Shown: positions 1-10,917 of the stretch, piece by piece | How positions within the stretch are numbered: the first letter of the stretch is position 1 | How the letters are laid out: each line of letters starts with the position of its first letter | Assembly: GCA_916048055.1 (NCBI GenBank) | Contig: CAJZHL010000013.1 | Coordinates: 806,001 to 870,000 of the forward strand | Source of the DNA: Pedinophyceae sp. YPF-701 | Taxonomy: Eukaryota; Chlorophyta; Pedinophyceae | Direction: 5' to 3' | DNA: 64,000 bases | Position numbers and translations under genes: made by a program | The notes under the pieces: model-generated | What the model was told of the DNA's origin: nothing | What the model saw: the letters and a program-made list of their open reading frames with translations, nothing else | The model's database searches: none

Positions 1-3000
1 GCGCACGTGCGCGGGTGGCTGGCGCGGCGGACGTACGCTGCAACGCTGGCGGCGCGGGAGGGCGCTGCGGCGAGGATCCAGGCGTGGGTGCGCGGGTGGC
101 TCGTGCGCCGCTACCTCGCCGAGCGGGCATCGGCGGCCGAGGCGGAGCGCCAGCAACAGCTGCGCGAGTCTGCCGCGACGACGATCCAGGGCCACTACCG
201 CGGCTTCGCCGTCAGGCGGGACGTCGCGGAGCTGCGCAGCCTCTTGCACGCGGTTCAGGCGCAGGAGGGCGCGGTGCGGGCCGTGGTGGCGATCCAGGCG
301 CACGTGCGCGGGTGGCTGGCGCGGCGGACGTACGCTGCAACGCTGGCGGCGCGGGAGGGCGCAGCGGCGAGGATCCAGGCGTGGGTGCGGGGCCGGCTGC
401 TGCGGAGGGCGATGGCGCGGTACCACGGCTGCCTCGACGCCGCCAACAGGGCGCTGATCGAGGAATCGGACGCGTGCAGACACCTGCGCTTCGGTGCATC
501 GGCCTGCGCGCGCGTCAAGGCGGCGCGCGGCGAGCTCACGGCGGCGATCCGGGCGCTCCAGCGCACTGTCGGCCCGGAGGTTGCAGACACGATGTCGGTC
601 GCTGCGCGATGGGAGACTCACGAGGAGAACGTCGCGCGCGCCGTCGTTGCGTCGTTCCGTGCGCAGCTGACGACGGAGGAGATCCGGCGCCTGCTCGGCG
701 ACAAGGACGCGCTGCCGGCTGGGTACAGCGTCACAGAGGCGTTCGCGCTCGTGGACTACTGGCTGCGGTTGACGTTGTATGAGGTGGCATCGGGGCGCAA
801 GTCCAGTCGGATGGCGCACTGGGAGAGGAACACGCTCATGGACGGCCTTGCGGCGGAGCTGGCAGCCCGCGAGGCGGGCTGCGCGGATGTTGAGCACTCC
901 GCGCCGCGCTCGCCGGCGGCGGCGGCTCAGCGGCGTGCCGTCGCGGCGGCGACGGTGATCCAGAGCCGCTACCGCGGCTTCGCCGCCAGGCGGGACGTCG
1001 CGGAGCTGCGCCGGCTGCTGTGCGCGGTGCGCGAGCAGGAGGGCGCGGTGCGGGCCGTGGTGACGCTCCAGGCGCACGTGCGCGGGTGGCTGGCGCGGCG
1101 CACGCTTTTGCGCAATCGTGACTTGCAGCGCGCGGACGGGACCGACGCGGTGGCGCGTGCGTCGGAGTCGGAGTCCTCTTCGGTCGCGGACGACGATCTG
1201 TCGGACTGGGCCCCGGAGGACGGCGACGCTGCGCTGGAGAGGGCTGCGGTGATGATGCAGGAGCACTTGTACGGTCGCGACGCGGCCGCCACGGAGCGCG
1301 CGAGGCACGCGGCCGCGACAGTGCTGCAGGCCCACGTCCGCGGACGCCTCGCACGGCGCGCGTTCGCGCGCACGCTGCGCGATGCCCGCGCCACACGTGA
1401 CAGGACGGCAGAGATGGCGCGGGCGGCCGTCGTGATTCAGGCGCACTACAGGAGCCGCGTGGCGCGGCGCGCGTTCGCGCGCACGCTGCGCGATGCCCGC
1501 GCCACACGTGACAGGACGGCAGAGATGGCGCGGGCGGCCGTCGTGATTCAGGCGCACTACAGGAGCCGCGTGGCGCGGCGCGCGTTCGCGCGCACGCTGC
1601 GCGATGCCCGCGCCACACGTGACAGGACGGCAGAGGTGGCGCGGGCGGCCGTCGTGATTCAGGCGCACTACAGGGGCCGCGTGGCGCGCCGCGCTGCGGC
1701 GCAGATACGAGAGGAGCGCGCCGCTGTCGCTGCTGCGCAGCGGAAGGCCGCGGCGGTCACGATCCAGGCGTACGTGCGCGGCATGGCGGTGCGCAGGGCC
1801 CTGGGAGCCGAGGCGGCGCGCACGCGCGCAGCGGTGGTGCTCCAGGCGCACGCACGCGGCTGGATGGCGCGGTGGCGGGCGCGTGAGGCTCTGTGCCTCC
1901 GTCGGCGTCAGGAGGCGGCGGCACTCGTCATCCAGAGACACGCCAAGGGCTGGTTGGTGCGGCGGGCATTCGCCGCGACGCGTGCCGGCGTGCGGCGCGA
2001 ACAGGCGGCGGTCGCCATCCAGCGCCACGTGCGCGGGTGGCTGGGGCGGCGTGTCGCCGCGGAGCAGCGCGCGTCGCGCGTCGCGCACGCGCGGGCGGTC
2101 GTGGCATCGGTGCTGCACGCGCAGGCGCGGAAGCGCGAGGCCGAGCGGATCCTCGCCGAGATGCGCGCCGTCGTGACGATCCAGGCGCATGCGCGCGGGT
2201 GGCTCGCGCGCCGCGCCGCCGCGGCAATGAGGGACGAAGCCCGCGCTGCGCGTGTCATGCAAGCAGCGACGCTGATCCAGGCCCACGTGCGCGGCTGGTC
2301 GGCGCGCCGTGCGGTCGCAGAGCTCAGGGAGCTTGAGGCGGCGCTCGCGCTCCACACGCGCTCCACGCCGCGGCCGCAGCCCCGGGGAGACAACATCGGC
2401 GCAACCCCGCCCGCCATCTGCGACACTCCCGGCGCGATCGAGGCGACGCCAGGCCCTGCGTGGCCGGCAGCGACCCCTCACCTGCTCGAAGCGACCCAGC
2501 TCAGCGTCCCTGAGACCCCCCCCTGCGCGGAAGCTTACGGGTCTGACAGCGGCGCCGGGGATGACTCGTCTGCGGGGCGCGACGGAGCGCCGATCGCCTC
2601 CGTCGTCGTGTCGCAGGAAGCGTCGGGCACCGCGATGGCGGCTGCGACGCCGGAACGGCGCCACGCGTCTGAAATGGCAGAACTTGACACCCCCGGGGTT
2701 GTCCTCTGTCAGTCGGACTGCGGCGATGCGGAGGACGTCATCGCGGCGACCCCTCCCTCGCGGCTGCCGTCGCCGCGCTTGCGCGAGGGCACGCCGGCGG
2801 CGCAGGACGCGGCGCCGTTGTCGGTGCTTGGTGGCCCGTCGCCAGCCCCTTGTCTCGGCGAGGCCTTCGTGGGCAGCCCCGTGGAAGTGCGCGTGTCGGA
2901 CGGAGCGGTGTCGAGCGTCGAGGAGCAGGAGGAGGCCGCGAGCGAGGTCACGGCCATTGCCGCTGCCGCTGGACTCCCCCTCCCACTCCCCTCCTCGCCC

Positions 3001-4326
3001 GTGGAAGAGGAGCCGCGCATGGACGCTGCCGTGGAAGCGCCTGCGGCTGGACCGGCCGCCGCGCCGGACGAGCCGACCGCGCAGCAGCCCGATGCTCATC
3101 TCGGCGCGAGCCGCGACGCTCGTCATGACACGGGAGCACCTGCGGAAGCTCCTGTCGAGCAGGACGCGAGCGGGGCGGCCGCGCCTCCCAGCGTGGAAGT
3201 GCCGCGGAACGTGGGCGCGTCGGCGAGAAAGCAGAGCGCCTCCGTCGCGCACGAAGCCACCGCAGCGCCTGGGGCCTCCGCAGACGGTGCCTGCGGCGCG
3301 CCGGGCGTGCCGGAGCTGATCGGGGCGCTCGGGGGCGACGACGACGCGGCCGCGCAGGCCGCCGGCCAGGCGCTCGCCACCAGCTGCCTCCACAACGACG
3401 TGTCCTGCGCCGCAGTGGTGGCTGCCAACGGCGTCCCCGACATAGTTCGCGCAGCGCGGAGGTGTCTGCGCCGCGGCTCCGGTCCGCACGTGCGCGTCCT
3501 GAAGCTCGCGTTTGCGTGCCTGCTTGGGCTCGCGCGGCGCCCGGGGCCGGCCCGCGCCATCCTGGACACCCCCGGGGGGGTCGACGTCGCCATGGAGGCC
3601 ATGCAACTGTTCCGGGACGACGAGGCGGCATTCAACGGTGCTGCGGCGCTGATCCACCGCCTCGCGGAAGACTCCGACCGCGCGCGCGCCGTCGCGGCCG
3701 TCCCGGGCGTGACGTCGAGCCTGACGTGGTTGACGCGGGTGCTGTCAGCGCAGGCCTCCAGCGCGGACGCGTACCGCGGAGCGCTCGCCGACGACGCTGC
3801 CGAGGAGCTCCGCGCCGCCTCCGACGCCGCCGAGGCCGCGCGCCGGCAGCTCACGGCCGTGCGCGGCGCTCTTGCCCTCCTGCACGCTGCGTCAGACACA
3901 CAGCCAGCTGCTACTTCTACTTCTGCTGCGCCAGTCAGACAGGCGGCGTCCCGGCCGCGCGTCGTCGTGGAACAACCGCGCCATCCGACGCCGCAGAAGT
4001 CCCCCGTGCGTGCGTCGCCGAGGCGGGTGCGGGACCTCCCGCGATCGCCCAAGGCAACGGGCGAACTCGGGAAGCTCCTGGCTCGGTCGGCGGAGCAGCG
4101 TCATGTGCGTCCAGAGGTGCGCGATGCGCGGAAGGACGTGGAGAACTCGGGGTCGGCTCCCGCGGGGCCGTCGGTCGTGCCGAAGGACAGGGGGGGGGGT
4201 TCTGGTGCCAAGGGGGGGCTGTGGCGGGGTGGGGCGCTGCGTTCGCGGCTGCCGACGGGGCAGGTGGCGAACGTCGCGAAGGCGGCGGGGCCGTCCAGGC
4301 TCCCGCGGGCCCCGAAGCAGCAGTAA
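1..4326 (+). CDS. ASPM-like IQ-motif protein, 3' part
   Basis: The gene enters from the left edge already in frame (codons AHVRGWLARR), so the N-terminus is missing; about 1441 residues are visible up to the TAA at 4324. The first ~790 residues hold about seventeen IQ motifs of the IQxxxRGxxxR type, the calmodulin or myosin light chain binding motif, set in Ala/Arg-rich helix. Residues ~790-1080 are a Pro/Thr/Ala-rich linker. Residues ~1100-1270 form an armadillo-like helical block (PHVRVLKLAFACLLGLARR..., GGVDVAMEAMQLFRDDEAAF...) that resembles the region after the IQ array in ASPM (abnormal spindle) proteins. The last 150 residues are basic and low-complexity. ASPM proteins sit at spindle poles and focus microtubules. 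The calponin-homology domains that would settle the call lie outside the window, so another IQ-repeat protein remains possible. No intron is needed in this 4.3-kb stretch. Confidence 0.7.
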   Translation, partial: AHVRGWLARRTYAATLAAREGAAARIQAWVRGWLVRRYLAERASAAEAERQQQLRESAATTIQGHYRGFAVRRDVAELRSLLHAVQAQEGAVRAVVAIQAHVRGWLARRTYAATLAAREGAAARIQAWVRGRLLRRAMARYHGCLDAANRALIEESDACRHLRFGASACARVKAARGELTAAIRALQRTVGPEVADTMSVAARWETHEENVARAVVASFRAQLTTEEIRRLLGDKDALPAGYSVTEAFALVDYWLRLTLYEVASGRKSSRMAHWERNTLMDGLAAELAAREAGCADVEHSAPRSPAAAAQRRAVAAATVIQSRYRGFAARRDVAELRRLLCAVREQEGAVRAVVTLQAHVRGWLARRTLLRNRDLQRADGTDAVARASESESSSVADDDLSDWAPEDGDAALERAAVMMQEHLYGRDAAATERARHAAATVLQAHVRGRLARRAFARTLRDARATRDRTAEMARAAVVIQAHYRSRVARRAFARTLRDARATRDRTAEMARAAVVIQAHYRSRVARRAFARTLRDARATRDRTAEVARAAVVIQAHYRGRVARRAAAQIREERAAVAAAQRKAAAVTIQAYVRGMAVRRALGAEAARTRAAVVLQAHARGWMARWRAREALCLRRRQEAAALVIQRHAKGWLVRRAFAATRAGVRREQAAVAIQRHVRGWLGRRVAAEQRASRVAHARAVVASVLHAQARKREAERILAEMRAVVTIQAHARGWLARRAAAAMRDEARAARVMQAATLIQAHVRGWSARRAVAELRELEAALALHTRSTPRPQPRGDNIGATPPAICDTPGAIEATPGPAWPAATPHLLEATQLSVPETPPCAEAYGSDSGAGDDSSAGRDGAPIASVVVSQEASGTAMAAATPERRHASEMAELDTPGVVLCQSDCGDAEDVIAATPPSRLPSPRLREGTPAAQDAAPLSVLGGPSPAPCLGEAFVGSPVEVRVSDGAVSSVEEQEEAASEVTAIAAAAGLPLPLPSSPVEEEPRMDAAVEAPAAGPAAAPDEPTAQQPDAHLGASRDARHDTGAPAEAPVEQDASGAAAPPSVEVPRNVGASARKQSASVAHEATAAPGASADGACGAPGVPELIGALGGDDDAAAQAAGQALATSCLHNDVSCAAVVAANGVPDIVRAARRCLRRGSGPHVRVLKLAFACLLGLARRPGPARAILDTPGGVDVAMEAMQLFRDDEAAFNGAAALIHRLAEDSDRARAVAAVPGVTSSLTWLTRVLSAQASSADAYRGALADDAAEELRAASDAAEAARRQLTAVRGALALLHAASDTQPAATSTSAAPVRQAASRPRVVVEQPRHPTPQKSPVRASPRRVRDLPRSPKATGELGKLLARSAEQRHVRPEVRDARKDVENSGSAPAGPSVVPKDRGGGSGAKGGLWRGGALRSRLPTGQVANVAKAAGPSRLPRAPKQQ
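1357..1689 (+). repeat. Three 111-bp in-frame tandem repeats
   Basis: Three adjacent 111-bp (37-codon) units start at 1357, 1468 and 1579. Units 1 and 2 look identical base for base; unit 3 differs at about three positions. Each encodes one IQ motif (IQAHYRSRVARR) plus a spacer. A looser 297-bp (99-codon) repeat also links positions 1-65 and 298-362. Confidence 0.9.
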
Positions 4327-4847
4327 TTCACGTTTTAAGGTACAATAACATGATAGTTTGTGCCATTTGTAGACGAAGGCCTTCGGCCGCCTCTCCTCGC
4401 TGGCCGGAGGATGGAGCAAGGACGAAAACCGCACGCGAGTAGGGGCGTCAGCCCAATAAGCACGGGCGCCGATCTCGAGATCAACAGTGCGCCACCACCA
4501 ATCAGTGCGCGAGATGTGAACAGAACAAGCATTGCTTGGTATTTTGACACCGAATGAGCCGTCTGGGGGACTCAGGGTCCTGCTCACGCTGCTCGAGGAT
4601 GTCATGGGCTTGTCACAGACCCATTCAAGATCCCGCAACCCGCGGGCAGCCTTCGGTGTCGCATATGTACAGGTCAGAGCGCGGGACTCCTTCAGCGACA
4701 GTCCTTGACTGCGAGCGCACCCACCCTAGAGGTGCTGCGGGGCCATGGGTGTCTACTCCTTGACACAGGAAGAAAAACAACAAAAATTATATTTATGTCT
4801 GAATCATCCTCGTAGAGAGCGGCGGGCTGCCACCACCACCGCACGAG
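4327..4847. other. Convergent 3' intergenic region
   Basis: This lies between the converging ASPM-like and AEC genes. It holds no convincing gene. An AT-rich stretch at about 4764-4805 (AAAAACAACAAAAATTATAT) stands out against the GC-rich background and probably belongs to the 3' ends of one or both transcripts. Confidence 0.6.
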
Positions 4848-7028
4848 TCACCCCTCCTCCGTGGCGCGCTCGGCCAGGAACAGGAACAGCGCCATGAGCG
4901 GCGGCAGCAGCACGACGGACGCCATGTACTGCCAAAACAGGAGCAGGGCCATTTCCTGCACGCCGTAGCCCGTCGCGTTGGCGATGGCCTGCCCCGCCGG
5001 CGCCGTGGGCATCGACCACGCCGTCAGCATCACCACGAAGAACGCCGGGTCCGGCACCGTGAACAGCCCCGCCTCAGAGAGCCCGTACGTGATGGCCACG
5101 CCCACGGCGGGCAGCACGAGCATCTTCACGGCCACCATTCCCACAACTGCGAGGAATGTCGCGCGGAAAATGACGTGATCGTCGAGCGTCCCACGGCGTC
5201 CCACGGCGTCAGCGAGCGCGGCAAACACGACGGAGGTGTTGTTGCAAGTGAGGGCAGCAGGAGGGGCACGGTGGGCGTACTTGTGCGCGTGGGCAGGCCC
5301 GTCGTCTTCGGCGGCCCGCGCTGCAGGTTCGACCCAAGCACGACCATGAGCGACGGCACCGCCGCGCCGCCCAGGACCCGCAGCGTGCTTGCGAGGAACG
5401 CCAGCGGCGGCTCTTCGTCGGGGTCGTCCTCGAACATCAGGCGCTTGACCGGCACCGCGAGGCCCAGCGCGAGGCCGAGCGCGCACGCCACCGCCGGCGG
5501 CTGCAGGTGCACGCGCCACCGCACCTTGCTCACGGGCTCCACGAACCACCGGTGCGCGATGGTGTGCGACATGCGCTGGAGCTCCCGGAGCTTCAGCGAC
5601 GCCCGGGAGCGCCGCCGGCTCCGCCCGCACTCGCACACCGCGTCCGCTCCGTCCCCGGCAGCGCTGTCCGACGCCACGCCCGAGTCGGCCTGCGTCAGGG
5701 GGGGGAGTGACGACTCCGGGGCGGACGGCGGCTCCATCGCAGCCATGGTGTCGTCCGGGCTCGGCGTTGCGCGGTAGCGGTCCTGCAGGGCGTCGTCGGC
5801 GGCGTGCGGCGCCGCGGCGCTCCGGGTGCGCCCCGGGACGGTGCTTGTGCTGCTGTTGTGGACGCTGACGCGCTGCCCGTGGATCGCGGGGCCCTCCTTG
5901 CACGCCGTGGCGCCCTCCGTGAAGCAGGTGGCGCCCTCCGCGTCGCCGACGCCCGCGAACGAGACCACGGGGAGCCTGCACGTCTTGACGGTGACGGTGG
6001 TGCCGGGCTGCTCCGTGCTACCCCGCGGGAGGTCCCCGAGCTCCACGGCCGGCGGCACGCCAGCGGCGTCGGCTCTCGGCGGGTGCTTGGGCGTCAGGAG
6101 GGAGAAGACAAGGGAGAAGAGGCCGAAGGCTCCGCCCGCCATTGCAAAAGCCTGGTAGGCCGTGGCGAGTTCTTTCCCGACTGGGTACAGCGGGGACTCC
6201 TTGTCCGATGCGAGCTCGCGAATAATCACGAGCGGAAGCGAGGTCATGTTGACGAACGTCTGCGGCGCGGCGGCGGGCGGGACGCACAAGGTGGGTGGGT
6301 GCGTCGTCCATTTAGACAACAACGAGCCAGAAACCCGCGTATAAGCTATCGTTCATCGCGTTTTCCGGCTCTCCGCGTGGATGCATATATGTTCCGTGCG
6401 CGCGTCGAGCGGAAGCTGCGATTCGGCGCGGGAGCTCACCATGGCAGCCGCGACAATGTTGCGCTTTTCCTTGGGGCAGCCCGTGGCCGCGGCGGCGAGC
6501 CACCCGATCGGCGCCCCGATCCACATTGCGACGATTGTGAACACGATGATCGGCCACCACTCCTTCACGACCTCTGCGCGGCGAACATCCGTCAAACGCC
6601 GTCAGCAACGCGCTCCTCCTCGCGCCCCCTCCACATCAGCACTCCACCGCAGGGCACCGTGCGCGGGCGCGACGTCGCAAATCGAGGGCAATCCGCCCGC
6701 GGCACTGCGCAGGCTGGTCCGGGCTCGCTGCCGAGCGCGAGTTCGGCCGGGCCTGACCGTTGCACCGGTCGCGGCGCGCTCTGGGAGGGCAGGGCTGTGG
6801 CAACGTCCCGTAGGTATGGGGGCGGGGCGCACCTGGTGAGACGGCGGGCGGGAAGGTCACGAGGATGAGGCAGGGGAGGAAGATGTCGAGGGAGAGTTTC
6901 GCGAGCGTGACCGTGCTCGGACCCGACAGCACGCCCGTGCGCGCCGCCCCTGCTCCGATTGCCGCCAGAAGGCACACTTGAATGATCGGTTTCCCGGCAA
7001 CCCAGAAGAGTTTCGGGTCGAAACCCAT
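4848..7028 (-). CDS. Auxin efflux carrier family protein (PILS/AEC type)
   Basis: Four exons on the minus strand: 7028-6833, 6573-6440, 6259-5281 and 5146-4848, with introns of 259, 180 and 134 nt (donors GTGCGC, GTGAGC, GTACGC). Splice phases match and give 535 residues. The N-terminal block (MGFDPKLFW, TLAKLSLDIFLPCLI, WWPIIVFTIVAMWIGAP, NMTSLPLVIIRELASD, AYQAFAMAGGAFGLF) and the C-terminal block (LGSNLQRGP, VGMVAVKMLVLPAVG, QEMALLLFWQYM) are the two five-helix halves of the membrane-transport (Mem_trans) fold. A hydrophilic acidic/Arg-rich loop of about 170 residues lies between them. PILS proteins sit in the ER membrane and move auxin-like compounds; whether this alga's protein does so is inference. 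An ATG further upstream is possible, but the family N-terminus fits this one. Confidence 0.85.
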
Positions 7029-7778
7029 CGCTACGGGGCGGCAGGGCCAGTGGATTCCGGAGCGGGTGGCTTTGCGGGATCCCAGGCGCACGCAGGGCCC
7101 GTGCGCGGCCGGGGCGCGAGGCGCTTGATGCTTCTCAGCCCTCAGGGACGCGTGCGTGGCGGGCTGTCCGAGACCTTCGTCATCGACGAAGCTACTGAAC
7201 AAACAGGTGCGAAATCCCCGCTTCTCCGCCCGTCACGACCCTGGAGCGGCCTTGCTGCGCGCGGTTTAGAAGCACCGAGACTTTCCTCCCGGGCGCCACG
7301 CAAACACGAAGAACGTACGTTTCGTCTACAAGATCTATCCAACTATGGCACAGACGAGCTGCAGGTATGCCGAGGAGCCCTCGCTGCGCCCGCACAAGTG
7401 CGCGCGAGCCGCACCGTTGGCCCACTCCCCCTGCGCCCGACAGAGTCGCTCCGGCGCCGTGAAACGGTGGCGACGCGAAATCCGGCCCCGGAACCGCCAG
7501 ACACAGCCACGCCCTCCTGCTCCGGCCCTCTTCGCGCCATTCCGCGCCGCGCACAGCCCGCACTCGAAGTAGTAATTGACCACCCGCGCACGAAACGAAA
7601 TGCGGGTGTGCTGTCGTCCTGATCAAGGCGGCAGCGTGCTAGGAGCTCTCGCGCGAAATGCCATGTGCGCATGTCATCATGCGCCAAGGGAATGCTCCGA
7701 CCTGCAATCAGGTCGAGTGAGTGCGCAAAACGGCCCATGCAACACGCGCCCGTCGCACCGCATCTCACACGCGCGCGC
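7029..7778. other. Intergenic region between AEC and PAN3
   Basis: Both flanking genes are on the minus strand, so this should hold the AEC promoter and 5' leader and the end of the PAN3 transcript. Open frames here run on both strands without family resemblance or splice support, and I see no gene. Confidence 0.5.
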
Positions 7779-10556
7779 TCACCGCATCCCGCCCTGCCCA
7801 GGCCCCTGCGCCTGCGCCAGCAGCCCCCGGTACGCCGCCTCGAGGCTGTGCCGCATGTCGCTGTACGACGCCACCAGCAGAGAGCTCTCGTCGCGCGCCA
7901 GCATCGGAACGCGCTCCCGCGTCCCGGCGTCGAGCTTCCCGAGCGCCTCGAGGACGTGGCCCCAGTCCACGACGGGCGCGCCCGTCTCCGGGTTGCTCTG
8001 GTGGAACACGTGGTGGAAGAGCTGCCGTAGCAGGTACCGGTCGCCCGACTCGGCGCCGAACTGCGGGCGCTCGCCCGGGCGGTCCACGACGGTGCAGAGC
8101 TTCACGAGCAGCCGCGCGACGCGCCCGTTCTCGACCTCCTTCGACAGCTCGTTCAACAACAACACTGCAGGCGGGGGGAGTTGTTGGGGGTGTGGGGGGG
8201 TGTGGGTGTGGTGGGAGGTGCGTTCGTGTTTTTTTGTGTGCGTCTCCGGGGTGGCCGGTGGGTGCAATCGGGTTTTGCGTGCACGAGAGGATTGGAAACG
8301 AAGATTGCTGATGAAACGAACAGTGAGAGCACGGCAACGGGTGGCGGTGTCCGTGTGTGTGCGCACCGTTGCGCGCCGAGGCGGCGTCGAGCTCCATGAA
8401 CGCGTACGGCGCGAGCGCGACGCACAGCTCCGCGGCGGTCCCGAACCCGGGCCCGTTGCCCACGCCCAGCAGGTCGCCCAGGACCTGTGCCAGCTGGGAC
8501 GACTGGCGCTCCGCGGCGAGCGCCAGGGAGGGCTCCGCGCCGCTCCCCGCGCACGCCAGCTGCAGCATGGTCCGCCCGAGCGCCTCGAGGTCCTCCCGCG
8601 GCGTCCCAGTCTCAGTCGAGCCTGCATGGTTGATGTTGCACGCAAACAAATAAGAACGGCCGAGTCGAGGCGCGCCGCGGCGGCTCTGGGACGAGGACCG
8701 CCGCGGCGGCTCTGGGACGAGGACCGCCGGTGGGCGCACGCAGCGCGCGGAACATCAACCGAGAGTATCGAATGAAACGAAGTCAATGACATAGAAGCAA
8801 CTGCAGCGCGTGACTGGCCCGCAACGCGCTCCGCGCCCGCCGCGCCGCGCACCTTGCGTCTGTGCGAACCGGATGACGTCCGCGGCGGCGATCGACCCGA
8901 TGCACAGGCGGCCCATCGACGCGAGGAGCAGCTTGGTCGGGTGCAGCGCCGCGGGGCCGACGACGAGGCCCTCGTTGTGCACGGCGCGCAGGGCGTTCCC
9001 GAGCTGCACGAGGTAGCTCCACAGCGCGCCCTCGGACGGCGCGCGGTGCACGAGCGCGCCGGACTGCGCGTCGCGCGACGGGTCGATGTGGAGCGCTTGC
9101 GCGGTCTGTGCGCGCGGGAGGAAGTCGTGGATGAGGACGAGCGTCGGGATCTGGTCCATGTCAGAGGTGACGAACGCGTGCCGCGGGACGAGCAGCGACG
9201 GGTGGTCCGCGAGCCGCGCCCAGCGCGCCTGAAGCTGCAGCGCGTGATCGCGCATAGCGACGGTCGGCGGGAGCTGGCGGCCGTCGAACCGCCGCAGCGC
9301 GTAGCACAGGCCGTCGACCTCGCTGATGCCCTTGAACACCGTGCTGCGGACGCGGGGGCGGGCGCGAGGGGCGTCGGACGTGCAGACGCACCACGTGACG
9401 CGCGTGCTGACGTGGCGCGGGGCGCCGATGCCGCGCCAGGCGGGCGCGCCGGTGCGCGGACGTCCTCGGCGAGGCAGGCGGGGGCGCCTGAGGCGCGCGG
9501 GGCGCGGGGGGGTGTGATGGGGGGTCTCCGCACCTCGCAACGCCCAGTGGGCCGCGGTCCTGACCAGGCGAGAGGGGCGGTTCGAGCGGGGCCATGGTGT
9601 GGAACCCCTCGACGACCTCCGCGCGGACGCCGAGCGCCTGGAGCTCCTCCGCGGAGCAGCCCGTCTGCTGCGCCCACCGGAGCTGCTGCAGCTCTGCGCG
9701 CAGGCGCTCATCGGCGAACACCTGGCCCTGGCGCGCGCGGCCGCGGCCGGCGATGTTCGGGCTGCTCGAGATGAACTGCTGCGGGGAGCGCCCGCCGCCG
9801 CGCCCCCCGCCGCGGCCCCCGCCGTGCATCGGGCCCCGCCCAGGACCGCCACGGTAGTCGCCGGCGGTGGCCGGGGGGCGCCCGCGGCCGCCGGGGCCGG
9901 ACGGGCTAGGCCCGGTGGAGCCTGCGGAGCGGCTTGCGCGTAGGCGCGGAGCGTCAGGGGCGCTGGAGCGCGCGCGAGCGCGTAACGGATTCGGAGAGCA
10001 GGCAGAGAGCGAGGGCACGTTTGCGTCGCGGGAGCGCGGCGTGGCGGGCGCGCAACGCGGCTGGAGGAATGCTCAGGTGAGTGGGAGTGCGCGGGCGGCG
10101 AGGGGAGCGAATCGGTGCAGCTGCGTGGCCGCGAGCGCGCGAGACGTTGCGCGTGAGGACAACAGGGCGCTCCCGGCGGGAGAAGGGCCCTGCGGGCGCC
10201 GTACGCGCGCGCCGTGGAGTGTGAGAGTGTGGTTACTCCGTTCGGGGGGCGCGCTTGCCTGGGCGGAACTCTCCGGCCCGGGACATGGCCCCTGCTAGTC
10301 CGCTGTCCACCACGGGCCGGGCGCCGGGGCTGGGCCGGGGCGTGGGCCCGTTGCTCTTGGACGACGACGGGACGAAGTCCTGCACGTTCGCTTTGAGGGT
10401 CGAGGCGGCGAGCCGCTGCGCCACCCCCGCGGCGCCGGGCGCGCCGTCTGTAGCGAGGCCAGTTGCATCAGAGTTGCTCGGTTTGGTCTCGGCTTGCGCC
10501 CCGAGGTCCGCGGGGGGGTCGCCGGCGACGCCGAACTTCAGCGCCTTGCTGCCCAT
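7779..10556 (-). CDS. PAN3: PAN3, poly(A)-nuclease deadenylation complex subunit
   Basis: Five exons: 10556-10259, 9921-9534, 9343-8853, 8621-8367 and 8164-7779, giving 605 residues. Exon 1 carries a PAM2-like motif (STLKANVQDFVPS) for binding poly(A)-binding protein. Exon 2 has a Gly/Arg-rich stretch and the conserved FADERLRAELQ...EGFHTMAPLEP segment. Exon 3 begins the pseudokinase domain (YALRRFDG, LWSYLVQLGNALRAVHNEG, VIRFAQ). Exon 4 has DLEALGRTMLQLA. Exon 5 is the C-terminal knob (LSKEVENGRVARLL, ESGDRYLLRQLFHHVFHQ, GHVLEALGKLDAGTRE). PAN3 recruits the PAN2 nuclease to trim mRNA poly(A) tails in the cytoplasm. Introns 2-4 are well supported by phase. Intron 1 is inferred: a GC donor at 10258 fits the acceptor at 9923-9922. 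The ATG at 10556 is the only reasonable start, because the frame of exon 2 lacks one. Confidence 0.92.
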
Positions 10557-10917
10557 CAGGCAAGGATCGCGCCGGCGCGAGTCACGACCATCCCTGCGGG
10601 TGGTGCATCCACGAAGAGGGAAAACCTCGACTGCGAGCCGCTCTTCGCGATACTACCTGCGTGCAGCCGCTCCGGCGCCGCGAGTGGCGCGCAGGCGCGC
10701 GGCCGCGGCCGCCTGGCGGCGGACGGGGCCCGCAGCGCCGCAGGGGAGGCCCCTCCCGTGGCGAGGTACAACTCGGAGCGACCGGGGCGCTTTGCGGCGG
10801 CGACGAGGGTCGCGCGGGCGCGCGGGCGGTCGCAGACGCGCGGTCGCTGTTCGGATTTTTTTAATTTATCGCGCGGCGCGGTGCTTCGCGAGCAGGGGGT
10901 GCGTGCGAGCGCGAACT
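10557..10917. promoter_or_regulatory. Divergent promoter region PAN3/TOC34
   Basis: The two start codons face away from each other across 361 bp, so both promoters must lie here or overlap the first exons. A T-rich patch (ATTTTTTTAATTTATCGC) at 10855-10871 lies about 50 bp before the TOC34 start. No specific factor site was recognised. Confidence 0.5.

Noticed and set aside
836-1618. Long minus-strand open frame opposite the IQ repeats
   Set aside because: It mirrors the tandem repeat and the GC-rich codons of the real gene; repeated Arg/Pro-rich peptide without family resemblance.
3123-4052. 309-codon minus-strand open frame
   Set aside because: It is the antisense of the ARM-like part of the ASPM-like gene, whose peptide is clearly the conserved one.
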